From: an uncultured Clostridia bacterium
GTDB lineage: Bacteria > Bacillota > Clostridia > Oscillospirales > Oscillospiraceae
DNA: 24,655 bases
Direction: 5' to 3'
Assembly: GCA_946061345.1 (NCBI GenBank)
Contig: CAMGRA010000004.1
Location: 1-24,655, forward strand
Shown here: positions 7,494-16,900 of the stretch, one piece after another
Layout of the letters: every line of letters starts with the position of its first letter
Numbering within the stretch: position 1 is the first letter of the stretch
Translations under genes and position numbers: made by a program
Notes under the pieces: model-generated
What the model was told of the DNA's origin: nothing
The model's input: the letters and a program-made list of their open reading frames with translations, nothing else
The model's database searches: none

Positions 7494-9070
7494 GAAATCT
7501 CCTCCTTTTGCTGCGGCTTCCAGAGGAAGCCGACAAAAATCAACATACCCGCGACGGCGAAAAACAGTGCCATCATATAGGGTTCCTCCCACAGGCTTTC
7601 AAAGAAGCTGTGGATCAAAATCGCCGTCAGGCCGCAGAACATCCCGGCGCTCAGCGGCTTCAGGCCGTGACGGTAGGACCGGGCAACACTCCGCAGGCCG
7701 GTGCCCAGGGTCCCCGCGACGGCGGTGAGGAATGCCGTCAGGCCCACAATACCGTTTTCCACCAGGATCTTTACATAGTAGTTATCCACGTACATATAGT
7801 TGAAGTCCGGGTTGATAGGATTCTGGGCCGCCACGGCGCCGCCGAAGATGCCGTAGCCAAGGCCGAAGGGCCAGGCGTATTTCTCGTCCAGGTAGCCAAA
7901 AGCCGTCTCCCAGCGCTTGGCACGACCGGCACGGGCGTTGGATTCGGCAAACTGGGGCGTGAACAGGTAGCCGATGCGGCTGCGCACAAAGGGCAGGAAG
8001 CAGGCGGCAATTCCGCACACAAGCATGAGGATAAACAGCTTGCGGTCGATCATCAGGGCAAACAGCACCGCAGCAACTGCCAGGGCCATCCATGCCGCCC
8101 GGGTCATGGTGAACAGGCAGGCGACACACATACAGATGCCGCAGAACCAGAAGAACACCTTCCCCGCAGGCGTTTTGCAGTCGTAGGCCCTGCCGATGGC
8201 CATGGGCGCAAAGAGCAGCATATAGGCCGCCATGATGTTGGGGTTGGCGAAAATGGAAAATACACGGGTGCGCACGGCAGTCTCCGCCTGGTCCTGCCAG
8301 TTGGAGGGGATCTCCACTCCCAGGACGAACTGGGCGATGCCGTGCAGGGCAAAGACGGCGGCAACGAGGACCATGGCGTCGTACATCAGCCGCAAATCCC
8401 TCTCATCCCGCAGCAGCCGCGTAACCAGGAAGAACAGCAGGATATACTGCATGGATGCCCGGAAGCCGGTGATGTTGATGTCCCGGAACCGCGACGTGAG
8501 CCACAGCAGCGCCCCTCCCACCAGCAGGTAGAAAATCAGGTACAGGTCCAGCGGATTGAGGGCGCTTTTCAGCGGAGAGGCCGTATTGACGCGGCGGTGC
8601 AGGATCCAGCAGAAGCACAGCAGCATCAGTGCCTCATCCCAGACAGAGGCAATGGCGCTCAGGCTCAGAACGTCACGCAGGAGCCAGTCGATGGGGGCAT
8701 AGGCGGCTATGAGCAGGAGCAAAATCGCCGTCAGTCCGCCGTCAAAGAGGCGTCCCAGGAAGAAGCTCTCCCGTCCCAGGCGGAATAGCCCGCCATAGGC
8801 GCGGTAGAGGAGGCTTCCCCGGATCGTGGGCATGAGCTTCTGCCCGAAGCGGCACAGGGCGGCGTTGCAGTGGTCCAGAAAACGGCGCAGGGCGCTCTTT
8901 TCCGTCGCCGCGTCGCGGCACAGGAGCCGTGCGAACAGGCCGTAGAAGAAGGACTGCCGCCAGAGCCGCCCCAGAGCCGCAACGCCCCGCCCCATAGCCG
9001 AACGCCGGAGCCAGGCAGCTGCCGCCGTCACCGTGCGCCAGAGGAAGGAGGTAGTCAGAAGCTCGTTCAT
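7490..9070 (-). CDS. O-antigen ligase/polymerase family membrane protein
   Basis: This 526-residue multi-spanning protein has about ten hydrophobic helices after a basic ~110-residue N-terminal part. Family hallmarks in order are I-F-A-N-P-N-I-M-A-A-Y (near 271-281), T-M-T-R-A-A-W-M-A-L (near 319), a periplasm-type loop with R-A-K-R-W-E-T-A-F and F-G-L-G-Y-G-I-F-G, then Y-V-D-N-Y-Y-V-K-I-L-V-E-N-G-I-V-G-L. In WaaL-type ligases the last motif normally carries a histidine (H-N/S-x-x-L) thought to be catalytic; here that position is aspartate (about D429). This points to a polymerase (Wzy-like) or a divergent ligase. It overlaps the DUF4330 gene by four bases and the zinc-ribbon gene by four bases. 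With the adjacent GT4-CsaB gene, the likely substrate is a secondary cell wall polysaccharide, by inference. Confidence 0.82.
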   Translation of the reverse strand: MNELLTTSFLWRTVTAAAAWLRRSAMGRGVAALGRLWRQSFFYGLFARLLCRDAATEKSALRRFLDHCNAALCRFGQKLMPTIRGSLLYRAYGGLFRLGRESFFLGRLFDGGLTAILLLLIAAYAPIDWLLRDVLSLSAIASVWDEALMLLCFCWILHRRVNTASPLKSALNPLDLYLIFYLLVGGALLWLTSRFRDINITGFRASMQYILLFFLVTRLLRDERDLRLMYDAMVLVAAVFALHGIAQFVLGVEIPSNWQDQAETAVRTRVFSIFANPNIMAAYMLLFAPMAIGRAYDCKTPAGKVFFWFCGICMCVACLFTMTRAAWMALAVAAVLFALMIDRKLFILMLVCGIAACFLPFVRSRIGYLFTPQFAESNARAGRAKRWETAFGYLDEKYAWPFGLGYGIFGGAVAAQNPINPDFNYMYVDNYYVKILVENGIVGLTAFLTAVAGTLGTGLRSVARSYRHGLKPLSAGMFCGLTAILIHSFFESLWEEPYMMALFFAVAGMLIFVGFLWKPQQKEEIS

Positions 9071-9558
9071 CCCAGCTTCTCCACGCTGAAGATCACGCCG
9101 GTGATCTCCACATCCACGGTCTTTACGATATACTCCTTAGCCAGCCGGACCTCCTGAGTGACGATGGAGTAGGCGCCGCCGGTCACAGTGGCCGCAGCCT
9201 CCACGGTCAGATACAGGTCGGCACGGCCCTCGCCGTCTGCTTGGATGTCCCAGGCGGTGATCTGAGCGTCCACCAGCTTGTTGCTGTTATACATCCGGTT
9301 CATCGGAACGGTGACCCCGTCGATCACCGTCGCCTCAGAGGACAGGCTGGAGACGATGCTGTCCGCCAGAGCTGCGGGGACATCCTCGCAAAGCACCTGG
9401 AAACGGATGTTGGGCGCGGACAGAGAACCGTTGGCGTCCAGAGCCTGTGTATCCGGCCCCAGGAACTTGTAGGCCGCAAAGGCCAGTGCGGCGACAAGGA
9501 TCAGGATGACAATGATGTCGATCACGTTCAGTTTGCCGCCTTTTCCGAATAATTTCAT
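9067..9558 (-). CDS. DUF4330 family membrane-anchored protein
   Basis: The 163-residue protein starts M-K-L-F-G-K-G-G-K-L-N-V-I-D-I-I-V, the typical DUF4330 opening, with one membrane helix at about 13-31 and a beta-rich exterior domain. The start is supported by AGGAGG shortly upstream of the ATG. It is the first gene of the operon and overlaps the O-antigen ligase-like gene by four bases. DUF4330 proteins are often found beside exopolysaccharide or cell-wall polymer genes, but their role is unknown. An accessory part in polymer assembly is inference. Confidence 0.8.
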   Translation of the reverse strand: MKLFGKGGKLNVIDIIVILILVAALAFAAYKFLGPDTQALDANGSLSAPNIRFQVLCEDVPAALADSIVSSLSSEATVIDGVTVPMNRMYNSNKLVDAQITAWDIQADGEGRADLYLTVEAAATVTGGAYSIVTQEVRLAKEYIVKTVDVEITGVIFSVEKLG

Positions 9559-9713
9559 AGTATCCTCCTGTAATTCTCGTTGCTTCTTAACGGAAAAAGT
9601 ATTATAATAATGTCTGCCGGATCAGTCGCATATCGGCTGAGCCGACAGTTTTTATCATAATTATAGTAGATATGCAGTAGAAATTCAAGAGGATATTCTC
9701 CGAGGTCTGACTT
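9559..9713. promoter_or_regulatory. Divergent promoter region between the DUF4330 operon and the GT4-CsaB gene
   Basis: For the minus strand a perfect TATAAT reads at 9606-9601, with a poor -35 about 17 bases upstream. For the plus strand TATAGT (9662-9667) is the best -10, with CCGACA (9642-9647) a possible but closely spaced -35. A small dyad, TCGGCT-G-AGCCGA (9633-9645), lies between them and could serve as a shared binding site. No coding sequence is seen here. Confidence 0.5.
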
Positions 9714-11924
9714 ATGAAAATTATCCACATGATCTCCGGCGGCGATGTAGGCGGTGCAAAGACCCATGTGCTCTCCCTTCTGGCCGGGCTGAACAAAACC
9801 GAAACCGTCCACCTCATCTGTTTTACCGAAGGGGCCTTTGCCGACGAAGCCCGCCAGCTTGGCATACCCACCACGGTCATCGCCGACGGCAGCCTGCTCC
9901 GCACAGGCAAACGGATCCTGGCCATGATCCGCCATGACGGCTATCAGGTCATCCACTGCCACGGTGCGCGGGCCAATATGATGGGGATGCTCCTGCGAAA
10001 AAAAGCCGGTGTGCCGGTGATCTCCACCATCCACAGCGACTACCGTCTGGACTATCTGGGAAGGCCCATGGCCGCTCTGACCTACGGCAACATCAACAAG
10101 ATCGCCCTGCGGCGCTTTGACGCCTGGGTTGGCGTGTCGGCGGGTATGACCGATTTGCTCATCTCACGGGGCTTTGACCCGCAGCGGGTCTATACGCTCT
10201 ATAACGGCGTGGACTTTTCCCGTCAGCCGGAGATCGTTCCCCGGGCAGAATATCTGAAAAGCATTGGCCTGACTGTGGACGAGGACATGGTGGTCTTCGG
10301 CATTGCCGCCCGCATCAACCCGGTCAAGGACATGGCGACGCTGATCCGCGCCTTTGCCGCCGCCGTGGAGGAATGCCCCAACATCCGCCTGGTCATCGCC
10401 GGTGACGGCGAGCAGGAGGCCGAGATCCGCGCTCTGGCAAAAGAGCTGTGTCCGGCCGGAACGGTGTGCTTTGCCGGCTGGGTACAGCAAATCGACAGCT
10501 TCTACAACGCACTGGATGTCAACGTGCTGACCTCCCTGTCGGAGACCTTCCCCTACGCCCTGACCGAGGGTGCCAGGATGCGCTGCGCCACCATTTCTTC
10601 CCGGGTCGGCGGTGTCCCCTATCTCATTGACGACGGCTTCAACGGCCTGCTGTTTGAGCCGCGGGACGCTGCAAAGCTGGCAGACCACATGGTGTATTTC
10701 GCCCGTCACCGGGAGGAACGCCTCGCCATGGGGGAAAAGCTCTATGAAAAGGCCCGCCGGGATTTCTCCCTGGATGCCATGGTCTCCAAACAGAAATCCA
10801 TCTATGAGACTATCATCCGCCGCACCAAGCGCCCTGTCGGACTGCGGGACGGCGTGGTCATCTGCGGCGCCTACGGTAAGGGCAACAGCGGCGATAACGC
10901 CATACTGAACGCCATCGTGGAGCAGCTCCACCACATTGACCCGGACCTGCCTATCACCGCTCTGAGCCGTGACCCAATGGAGACCAAGCTCTGCGCAGGC
11001 ATCGATGCGGTGTATACCTTCTCCGTTTTTAAAATCGGGCGGCTCCTGCGCCGTACCAAACTCTATATCAGCGGCGGAGGCACCCTGATGCAGGACGCCA
11101 CCAGCACCCGCTCCCTGCTTTACTACCTGTTCAGCATCCGGCAGGCCCACCGCTGCGGCTGTAAGGTCATGCTTTACGGCTGCGGCGTCGGTCCCATCTC
11201 CCGGGCGCGGAACCAGAAACGGACCGCAAAGGTTTTGAACCGCTGCGCCCATATCATCTCCGTCCGGGACCGCTACTCCATCGACACCCTGCACCAGTTG
11301 GGTGTGACGGAGCCGGAGATCCACCTCAACGCCGATCCGGCCCTGCTCATCGACCCGCCGGACACCGACGAGCTGCGTTCCTATCTGCGCCGCAGCGGCC
11401 TGGTGGAGGGCAAGTCCTACGCCATGATCGCCCTGCGGCCCTGGGAGGGCTTTACAGAAAAGATCGGCGCCTTTGCCGCGGCGGCGGAGTATCTGCATCG
11501 GGAGTACGGCCTCATCCCCCTGCTCTACGCCATGGAGCCTGCCCGGGATGAGGCGGCGGTCAGGGCCGTCGCGGAGAAGCTCCGCTGCCCCCATCTGGTC
11601 TTGAGCGCCGGGACCAACGGCGCGGAAATTCTGGCTCTGGTGAGGCGGATGTCCCTGGTGGTGTCCATGCGCCTGCACACGCTGATCTTCGCCTCGGGGC
11701 AGGGCGTTCCCATGGTGGGTGTCGTCTACGACCCCAAGGTCAGCGGCTTCCTGGACTATCTGGGGCAAGACCTCTACCTGCCATTGCAGGAGGTCAACCT
11801 GGGCGCGCTGGCGGACCTGATCGACGCGGCCATGGCGGAGGAGCCTTTTGAATCGGAGAACATTCAGCGCCTGCGCCGTCTGTCCGCCGAAAACGAGGCT
11901 CTTGCCCGGCGCCTCCTCGCATAG
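9714..11924 (+). CDS. csaB: Fused GT4 glycosyltransferase-polysaccharide pyruvyl transferase (CsaB)
   Basis: The protein has 736 residues in two parts. Residues ~1-370 are a GT-B, family 4 glycosyltransferase: G-G-A-K-T-H-V near the N-terminus, C-H-G-A-R-A-N, Y-N-G-V-D, and the EX7E motif E-T-F-P-Y-A-L-T-E at 277-285. Residues ~380-736 are a pyruvyl transferase of the CsaB type: C-G-A-Y-G-K-G-N-S-G-D-N-A at its start, S-G-G-G-T-L-M-Q-D, G-C-G-V-G-P, S-V-R-D, and S-M-R-L-H with H655 near the end. CsaB transfers pyruvate to a sugar of the secondary cell wall polysaccharide, which SLH domains then bind. A fused glycosyltransferase could supply the sugar to be modified, but this is inference. The ATG at 9714 has only a modest GAGG site. 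It is divergent from the polymerase/ligase operon and ends before a terminator. Confidence 0.92.
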   Translation: MKIIHMISGGDVGGAKTHVLSLLAGLNKTETVHLICFTEGAFADEARQLGIPTTVIADGSLLRTGKRILAMIRHDGYQVIHCHGARANMMGMLLRKKAGVPVISTIHSDYRLDYLGRPMAALTYGNINKIALRRFDAWVGVSAGMTDLLISRGFDPQRVYTLYNGVDFSRQPEIVPRAEYLKSIGLTVDEDMVVFGIAARINPVKDMATLIRAFAAAVEECPNIRLVIAGDGEQEAEIRALAKELCPAGTVCFAGWVQQIDSFYNALDVNVLTSLSETFPYALTEGARMRCATISSRVGGVPYLIDDGFNGLLFEPRDAAKLADHMVYFARHREERLAMGEKLYEKARRDFSLDAMVSKQKSIYETIIRRTKRPVGLRDGVVICGAYGKGNSGDNAILNAIVEQLHHIDPDLPITALSRDPMETKLCAGIDAVYTFSVFKIGRLLRRTKLYISGGGTLMQDATSTRSLLYYLFSIRQAHRCGCKVMLYGCGVGPISRARNQKRTAKVLNRCAHIISVRDRYSIDTLHQLGVTEPEIHLNADPALLIDPPDTDELRSYLRRSGLVEGKSYAMIALRPWEGFTEKIGAFAAAAEYLHREYGLIPLLYAMEPARDEAAVRAVAEKLRCPHLVLSAGTNGAEILALVRRMSLVVSMRLHTLIFASGQGVPMVGVVYDPKVSGFLDYLGQDLYLPLQEVNLGALADLIDAAMAEEPFESENIQRLRRLSAENEALARRLLA

Positions 11925-11929
11925 ATTTA

Positions 11930-11968
11930 AAAAACACGGCACGCCGCGATGAAGCAGCGTGCCGTGTT
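11930..11968 (-). terminator. Terminator between convergent genes, best for the minus strand
   Basis: AACACGGCACGC (11933-11944) and GCGTGCCGTGTT (11957-11968) form a 12-bp stem. Read on the minus strand the hairpin runs into a T tract (TTTTTTAAAT), a good terminator for the DUF4190 gene. On the plus strand the tail is only TTGTGTTA, so it may also stop the csaB transcript, less strongly. Confidence 0.85.
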
Positions 11969-11978
11969 GTGTTATACA

Positions 11979-12557
11979 TCAATACATCAGATACGGAAGG
12001 ACTTCGGTAACGGCAAAGGAGGCAGCGGAAATGCCCACCACAATAAGGAAAATCCAGAGGACGAGAGAAATAATGCCGCAGACAAGACCCGCAGTTGCCA
12101 TACCGCTCTTGTTGCCCTTGGACTTGGCAACGCCGCCGAAGATGATGGCAAGGATACTGATGACAAAGGGGAACATGAACAGGACCAGGGACAAAATGCC
12201 CAGCACCATGGACGCAGTCGCCAAGCCGCTGGCAGGCTGTTTCTCCGGCTGCTGGACCGGCTGCTGATACACCGGCTGGTTGTACGGGGCGGGGCTGCTA
12301 TAGTAATAGCCGTTGGGATTGTAGCCGTTGTTGGGGTTATAAGCCTGATTGGGGTTGTTGTTGGGGGTATAGGGGTTGGGAGCTTCCGGCGCGGACGCAT
12401 AGCCGTTGGGGTCAGCGCTGTACCGGGACGCGTTGGGCGCAAAATCGGGCTGCGGTGCGTTGGGAACAAAATCAGGCTGTGCCGCGGGATCAGGTTCCGG
12501 CATGACCACATTTTCGGGAACGCCGCCCGGAACCTCATTCTGGTTGTTATTCTCCAT
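11979..12557 (-). CDS. DUF4190 domain membrane protein with disordered N-terminus
   Basis: The start is set at ATG 12557 (M-E-N-N-N-Q), which follows AGAGGAAG and a consensus promoter; an upstream in-frame ATG lies before the likely transcript start. Of 192 residues, the first ~105 are low-complexity, rich in Asn, Pro, Tyr and Gln, with repeated Y-N-P-N-N-G units and Q-P-V-Q-Q-P. The C-terminal ~80 residues carry two membrane helices with G-L-A-T-A-S-M-V-L-G-I and A-T-A-G-L-V-C-G-I-I, the DUF4190 pattern. The family is small, of unknown role, and common in Gram-positive bacteria. It is monocistronic, with its own promoter and terminator. Confidence 0.85.
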   Translation of the reverse strand: MENNNQNEVPGGVPENVVMPEPDPAAQPDFVPNAPQPDFAPNASRYSADPNGYASAPEAPNPYTPNNNPNQAYNPNNGYNPNGYYYSSPAPYNQPVYQQPVQQPEKQPASGLATASMVLGILSLVLFMFPFVISILAIIFGGVAKSKGNKSGMATAGLVCGIISLVLWIFLIVVGISAASFAVTEVLPYLMY

Positions 12558-12590
12558 AATACTTCCTCTCTTTCTGTGGGTTATAAACTC

Positions 12591-12619
12591 ATCATAAACG
12601 TATGGCAGCGTTTTGTCAA
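12591..12619 (-). promoter_or_regulatory. Consensus promoter of the DUF4190 gene
   Basis: On the minus strand TTGACA (12619-12614) is followed after 17 bases by TATGAT (12596-12591). It fires toward the ATG at 12557 and supports that start over the upstream in-frame codon at 12626. Confidence 0.88.
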
Positions 12620-12631
12620 GCGGCAATTGGC

Positions 12632-13294
12632 TTAAAGGGTCGTGCCGCCGTTGTAGCTCAAAAGGTCGACCTCCTGCACGCCCTCCACCGAGCGCAGAGC
12701 CTCCACCTGCTTCATCTGCGCCTCCGTCAGCTTCAGCTCCAGCACCATCTCAAAAGCGCCGCCCACCATATTCTTGGAGCGGAGCTTATACTTGGGCAGC
12801 AGCCGCAGCGCACTGTTCACATTCTCGTCTGCCGCCTCGTCATAGCGCACCACCGCCAGGTAGGCACCGGAATGGAAGCGGACTCCGGCAAAGCTCAGAG
12901 CGAGGAACAAAATGCCGATGAGAAGCGTGGCGATAATGGCCACCGGCACATAGCCCGCACCGGTGATGATGCCCGCCACGATGGCCCAGAACATGAAGAT
13001 CGTGTCCATCGGCTCCTTGACGGCGGTGCGGAAACGGACGATGGACAGGGCTCCCACCATGCCCAGCGACAGCACTACATTGGAAGAAATGGTCAAAATC
13101 ACCAGGGAGGTGACCATGGAGAGCAGCACCAGCCCCAGGGCGAAGCTCTTCTGAAACAGGACGCCGGTGTAGGTCGCCCGGTAGACCGCCACGATAAACA
13201 GCCCCAGAAGGAAGGACAGCAGTACCGCCGTCAGCAGTTCCCCCACGGAAATGGCGGAAAACTCCTCCAAAAACAGGCTTTGCAGATCTTTCAT
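12632..13294 (-). CDS. DUF4956 domain membrane protein
   Basis: The 220-residue protein has about five hydrophobic segments (near 17-38, 48-70, 74-92, 98-118 and 120-135). Its core, S-L-G-M-V-G-A-L-S-I-V-R-F-R-T-A, is characteristic of DUF4956. A ~75-residue soluble tail follows, ending in an E-x-L-R-S-V-E-G-V-Q-E-V-D-L pattern like small regulatory folds. GGAAGGAGAA precedes the start. It is the third gene of the CotH-VTC-DUF4956 set, 23 bases after the VTC gene. Bacterial DUF4956 proteins recur beside VTC-domain proteins, so a joint role at the membrane is likely, but the activity is unknown. No terminator is visible after it. Confidence 0.85.
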   Translation of the reverse strand: MKDLQSLFLEEFSAISVGELLTAVLLSFLLGLFIVAVYRATYTGVLFQKSFALGLVLLSMVTSLVILTISSNVVLSLGMVGALSIVRFRTAVKEPMDTIFMFWAIVAGIITGAGYVPVAIIATLLIGILFLALSFAGVRFHSGAYLAVVRYDEAADENVNSALRLLPKYKLRSKNMVGGAFEMVLELKLTEAQMKQVEALRSVEGVQEVDLLSYNGGTTL

Positions 13295-13317
13295 AGCTTA
13301 TTCTCCTTCCCCGGTGC

Positions 13318-13998
13318 TTATTCCAGAACGCCGAGACATTTTACATATTTTGATACAGCCAGGCGGATCATGGGGATGTCCCGCAGGGCAGCATCCAGGT
13401 GGGGCGGCAGAAAATGGTCGAATTTGACCTCCAGCACTGCCCTTCCAGGGTCCAAAACCGGCAGGCGCGCCGCCTCCCGATCGAAAAGATCCGTCCGGTA
13501 AAGGCCCGTGGAGACCTTTTCATCCAGGGTGATGCGCACGTTGGAGACGGGATGGACAAAGGCCGTGCGCCGGTAGTCCACCAGGACCCGGGGCTTGAGG
13601 ATCCTGGTCCCGCCCCGTGCCAGAAACTGATCCATGACCGGCCCCCGCGCCTCCATGCACTGTTCCCGGTCGCCCTTCACCATGGCAAGCGCCGTTTCCC
13701 GGCTCACCTTTTGGGCAGTCTTGCGGGTCATCTGGCCCAGTTTTTCCTTGTTTTCCAGAACGATATAGCTTTCATCGCCGTTGTAATAGCGCAAACGGAG
13801 CTTGCTGCGCTCCAAATGGCCGTTCAGCTTGTCCCGGTAGGCGGAGCTGTCCACGTCGTCAAAGTAGAGGCTGCGAACCAGGTAGCCGTCCGGGCCGCTG
13901 TGCCTGTCCGGCTGCAGCACCGCCCGGAGCCTTGCACGCAGGAGGGGCAGCACCGCCTCATTTACCTCATATTTCAGTTCGTATCGCATGGTGCTCAT
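13318..13998 (-). CDS. VTC-domain (polyphosphate polymerase-like) protein
   Basis: The start is placed at ATG 13998 (M-S-T-M-R-Y-E-L-K-Y-E-V), which overlaps the stop of the cotH-like gene by four bases. Its 226 residues match the VTC tunnel domain in order: R-Y-E-L-K-Y, V-R-S-L-Y-F-D-D, K-L-R-L-R-Y-Y, V-L-E-N-K-E-K, K-P-R-V-L-V-D-Y-R-R-T-A-F, R-I-T-L-D-E-K-V, V-L-E-V-K-F-D and S-K-Y-V-K-C. The basic and acidic residues expected to line the tunnel are present. In yeast Vtc4 this fold makes polyphosphate from ATP; in bacteria the products are mostly unproven. The setting, between CotH and DUF4956, is a recurrent clostridial arrangement. Confidence 0.9.
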   Translation of the reverse strand: MSTMRYELKYEVNEAVLPLLRARLRAVLQPDRHSGPDGYLVRSLYFDDVDSSAYRDKLNGHLERSKLRLRYYNGDESYIVLENKEKLGQMTRKTAQKVSRETALAMVKGDREQCMEARGPVMDQFLARGGTRILKPRVLVDYRRTAFVHPVSNVRITLDEKVSTGLYRTDLFDREAARLPVLDPGRAVLEVKFDHFLPPHLDAALRDIPMIRLAVSKYVKCLGVLE

Positions 13999-16900
13999 GG
14001 CAGCAGCCCTCCGAAATAGGCTTCCTTTTCCGCCTCGGTCAGGCCGAAATAGAGGGAAAAATCGTCGATCAGCTCCCTGCTGCGGCTGCGGTCCGTGACG
14101 AAAGCCCGCAGCTTGTCCACGGAATACTCCCAACTGCTGACGCTGCCTCCCCAGCGCGCCCGTTCCCGCTCCATTTCCGGCCGCAGGATCTCCTGCAGCT
14201 CGTCGATGCGGGCAAGGACGTTTTCATCGGAGAGGGTGTTTTCCAGCTGATAGGCCAGGCGCTTGAGAAAATAGTCCTGATAGTCCTTGTTTTTCAGCAC
14301 CGCCCGGGGGATCATGCCGTACTGCGTCTCGGAATTCAGCGCCGTCCGGGTGATATTCCCGTGGGTCAGGAAGGTCCAGTCCTGGTCGTAAAACGCATAG
14401 CGCCACTTGCCGTCATCCTCCGTGCTCATGAGGTAGCGCACGTTGTTGAGGATGTCGCTGTTGCCGCTGTAGGCCTGCAGGATCACCCAGTCAGCCAGGC
14501 TCTCCAGATCCACATTGTCAGCGATGTAGTCAAATTCCTCCTGCTGGGTCAGATCATGGCTCTGGGCATAGCACATGAGGGGGTAGAGGTTGGCGTCGGA
14601 GGCGGCCACGTTGATGACCCGCAGGACCGTGACGCTCTCGGCCGATACGTTATGGTGGGCCGCGTAGTATTCCGGGGAATAGGCCTCCTTCAGGCAGTAG
14701 ATGCCGAAATACTGGCCGTTGATGTAGAGGACGCAGTAGCGGAAATGCTGGGTCAGGACGCTGTCGGAGGCGTCGTCAGCCAGAGAGGTCATCAGCTCCT
14801 CCCGCATGAGCGCCAGGGGATAATCCTGCCCCGCCCGGAGCACCAGAGAGGAAAAGGAGGTCACGTCACAGTCGTCGAACAGATCGTATTCCAGAGTTTT
14901 CTGCCCGTAACGGGGCCGAAAGACCACCTTGAAATTCTTTTTCGCGTTGGTCTGACGGCTCATGGAGCCGTAGAGCTTCAGGCCGCAGTCAATGGAAAAG
15001 GAGCCGCCGGACGGATCGTAATAGGACAGGTTGGCGTAGACCTCCCAATCCTTGTAATAGTTGACATAGATGCCGTTGCCGCCGAAAATATCGCCGTAGT
15101 CCGCCGTCAGGCTGAGGACGGGAAGGGTGTGTCCCTCGTTGATGATATAGCTCAAAGATACCACGTCGCCGGGCAGACAGCCCTCCTCCACGCAGACCGC
15201 CCGCAGAACCGTGGTCGAACTCAGCGTCAGCGGCGCTTCATAGTGCGCGGAGGCTGCCGTAGGGAGGCTGCCGTCCAGGGTGTAGTAGATCTCACCGGGT
15301 GCCGACAGCGCCACGGTCAGGGGTTCGGCGCCGTCATAGATGCCCGGTGCGACGGATGCCATGGGCGCGGCGGAGATCCCCGGTTCGCCGCCGGAATTCT
15401 CCCGGCCGGGTGTCGGCTCTGCAAAGTAGCACTGTCCGTCGTCATTGCGGCCCATACTGCCGCCGTAGGGGATCTGATACAGATGGATGTAGTCGGAAAG
15501 CCCGCCCTCCGGGTCATAGAGGAGGAGCCAGTCCTCCTCGGCGCTGAGGCTGAAGGGCGCCACGGGATAAACGGAATAGCCCAACTCCTCCGTGGAAAAC
15601 AGGATCGGATAGGTCTCCCCCGGCTGCAGGGTCACGTCAGGAAGGAGATATTTTTGTTTGTCGTCGCTGCGGTCCGTCAGGCTCCAGCCGGACAGGGAGA
15701 CCGGCGCATCGGAGGTGTTTTTCAGCTCCGCCCAATCGGGGTATTCGCCGACGGACTGGGCCAAAAATCGGTCGTTGGCGGTCATGGCCTCATTGATGAC
15801 CAGAGCGCCGTGGGTCTGGGCCTTCCGCAGAGCCTTTCTTCCTTCGTCAGTGTTGGGATAGCCGGGGGTCGACGCGTCGGTGACGGAGAAGCTCCCGTCC
15901 TCGTTGCGCAGAAAAGCGCGGTCAGCGTTCAGGGCGGGAAGCTCCACCCGGTCCGCTGTCGAACCGATGGGTGTCACAAGATACAGGCTCTCGCCGCTGG
16001 AAGAGAGAGAAAAGTTGGTGTGCAGTTCCCCGCCGGTACAGTTTTTCCCGTCACAGAAGACCAGCAGGTATTGCCCCGGCTCCAACGTCATGGCCGGGAA
16101 CGCCCATTTCTGCGGCTCCGACGGGTCGTCGGTCAAATACCAGCCGGTCAGGTCCGCCGCCGCGCTGCCGCCGTTGTAAAGCTCGGCCCAGTCGCCGAAA
16201 TCGCCGTCACTGTCGCACAGGCAGCCGCGATTGTTCGTCATGATCTCGCTGAGCACCAGACCGCAGTCATTCAGGCCTAAGGAGGCGACATACCGGGCGT
16301 AGCCGCTGTCGTCATTGGAATAGCCGGGGGTCGCGCGGGTCTCGATCTGCCAGGCCTCCTGCGCTCTGCGCACATAGGCCTCGTTCTGACTCAATGCCGG
16401 AAGCTCCACCCGATCGAGCAGCTCTCCGCTGGGGCTTTGCAGGCAGACAACCTCGCCGCCGTCGCGGGAAAGGCTGAAGTTGGCCCCCGTTTCTCCGCCG
16501 CACCAGACCACATAATAGCCGTCCGGCGGCAGCACCGCACCGGCAGGAACGGTGAATTTTGCCTCACCGTCCGTGTCGGACAGACGACAGCCGGAAAGAT
16601 CCACCGAGTCTGTGCTGGTGTTGTGCAGTTCAATAAAATCGTAATAGCCGCCGTCGGGCGCGGGATAGAGGCGGTTGGAGGCAACGATCTCGCTCAGCTC
16701 CACGGGGAAGCTGTCGGCGCTGCGGCTGTTTTGGTAGGCCTCGTAGCCCGCTGCGTTATTGGCAAAACCGGGGGTCGCAAAACTGCCCAAACTCCAGCCA
16801 CCGGCGCTGAACACCATGGGCTGGTTGCGCTCCATGGAAACGGTGTAGGCCGTGTCCACCACCACATTTTTGGTGTTCATCAGGTAGAGCACCTCGCCGC

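Noticed and set aside
10164..11942. A 592-codon minus-strand open frame opposite the GT4-CsaB gene
   Set aside because: It is a shadow of a gene whose domains are complete and continuous; composition (Gln, His, Gly, Val) is typical of antisense reading in GC-rich DNA.
13932..16280. A 782-codon plus-strand open frame opposite the cotH-like gene
   Set aside because: It is antisense to a gene with clear LTD and CotH domains, has low-complexity Val/Gly/Arg composition, no known motif and no ribosome binding site.
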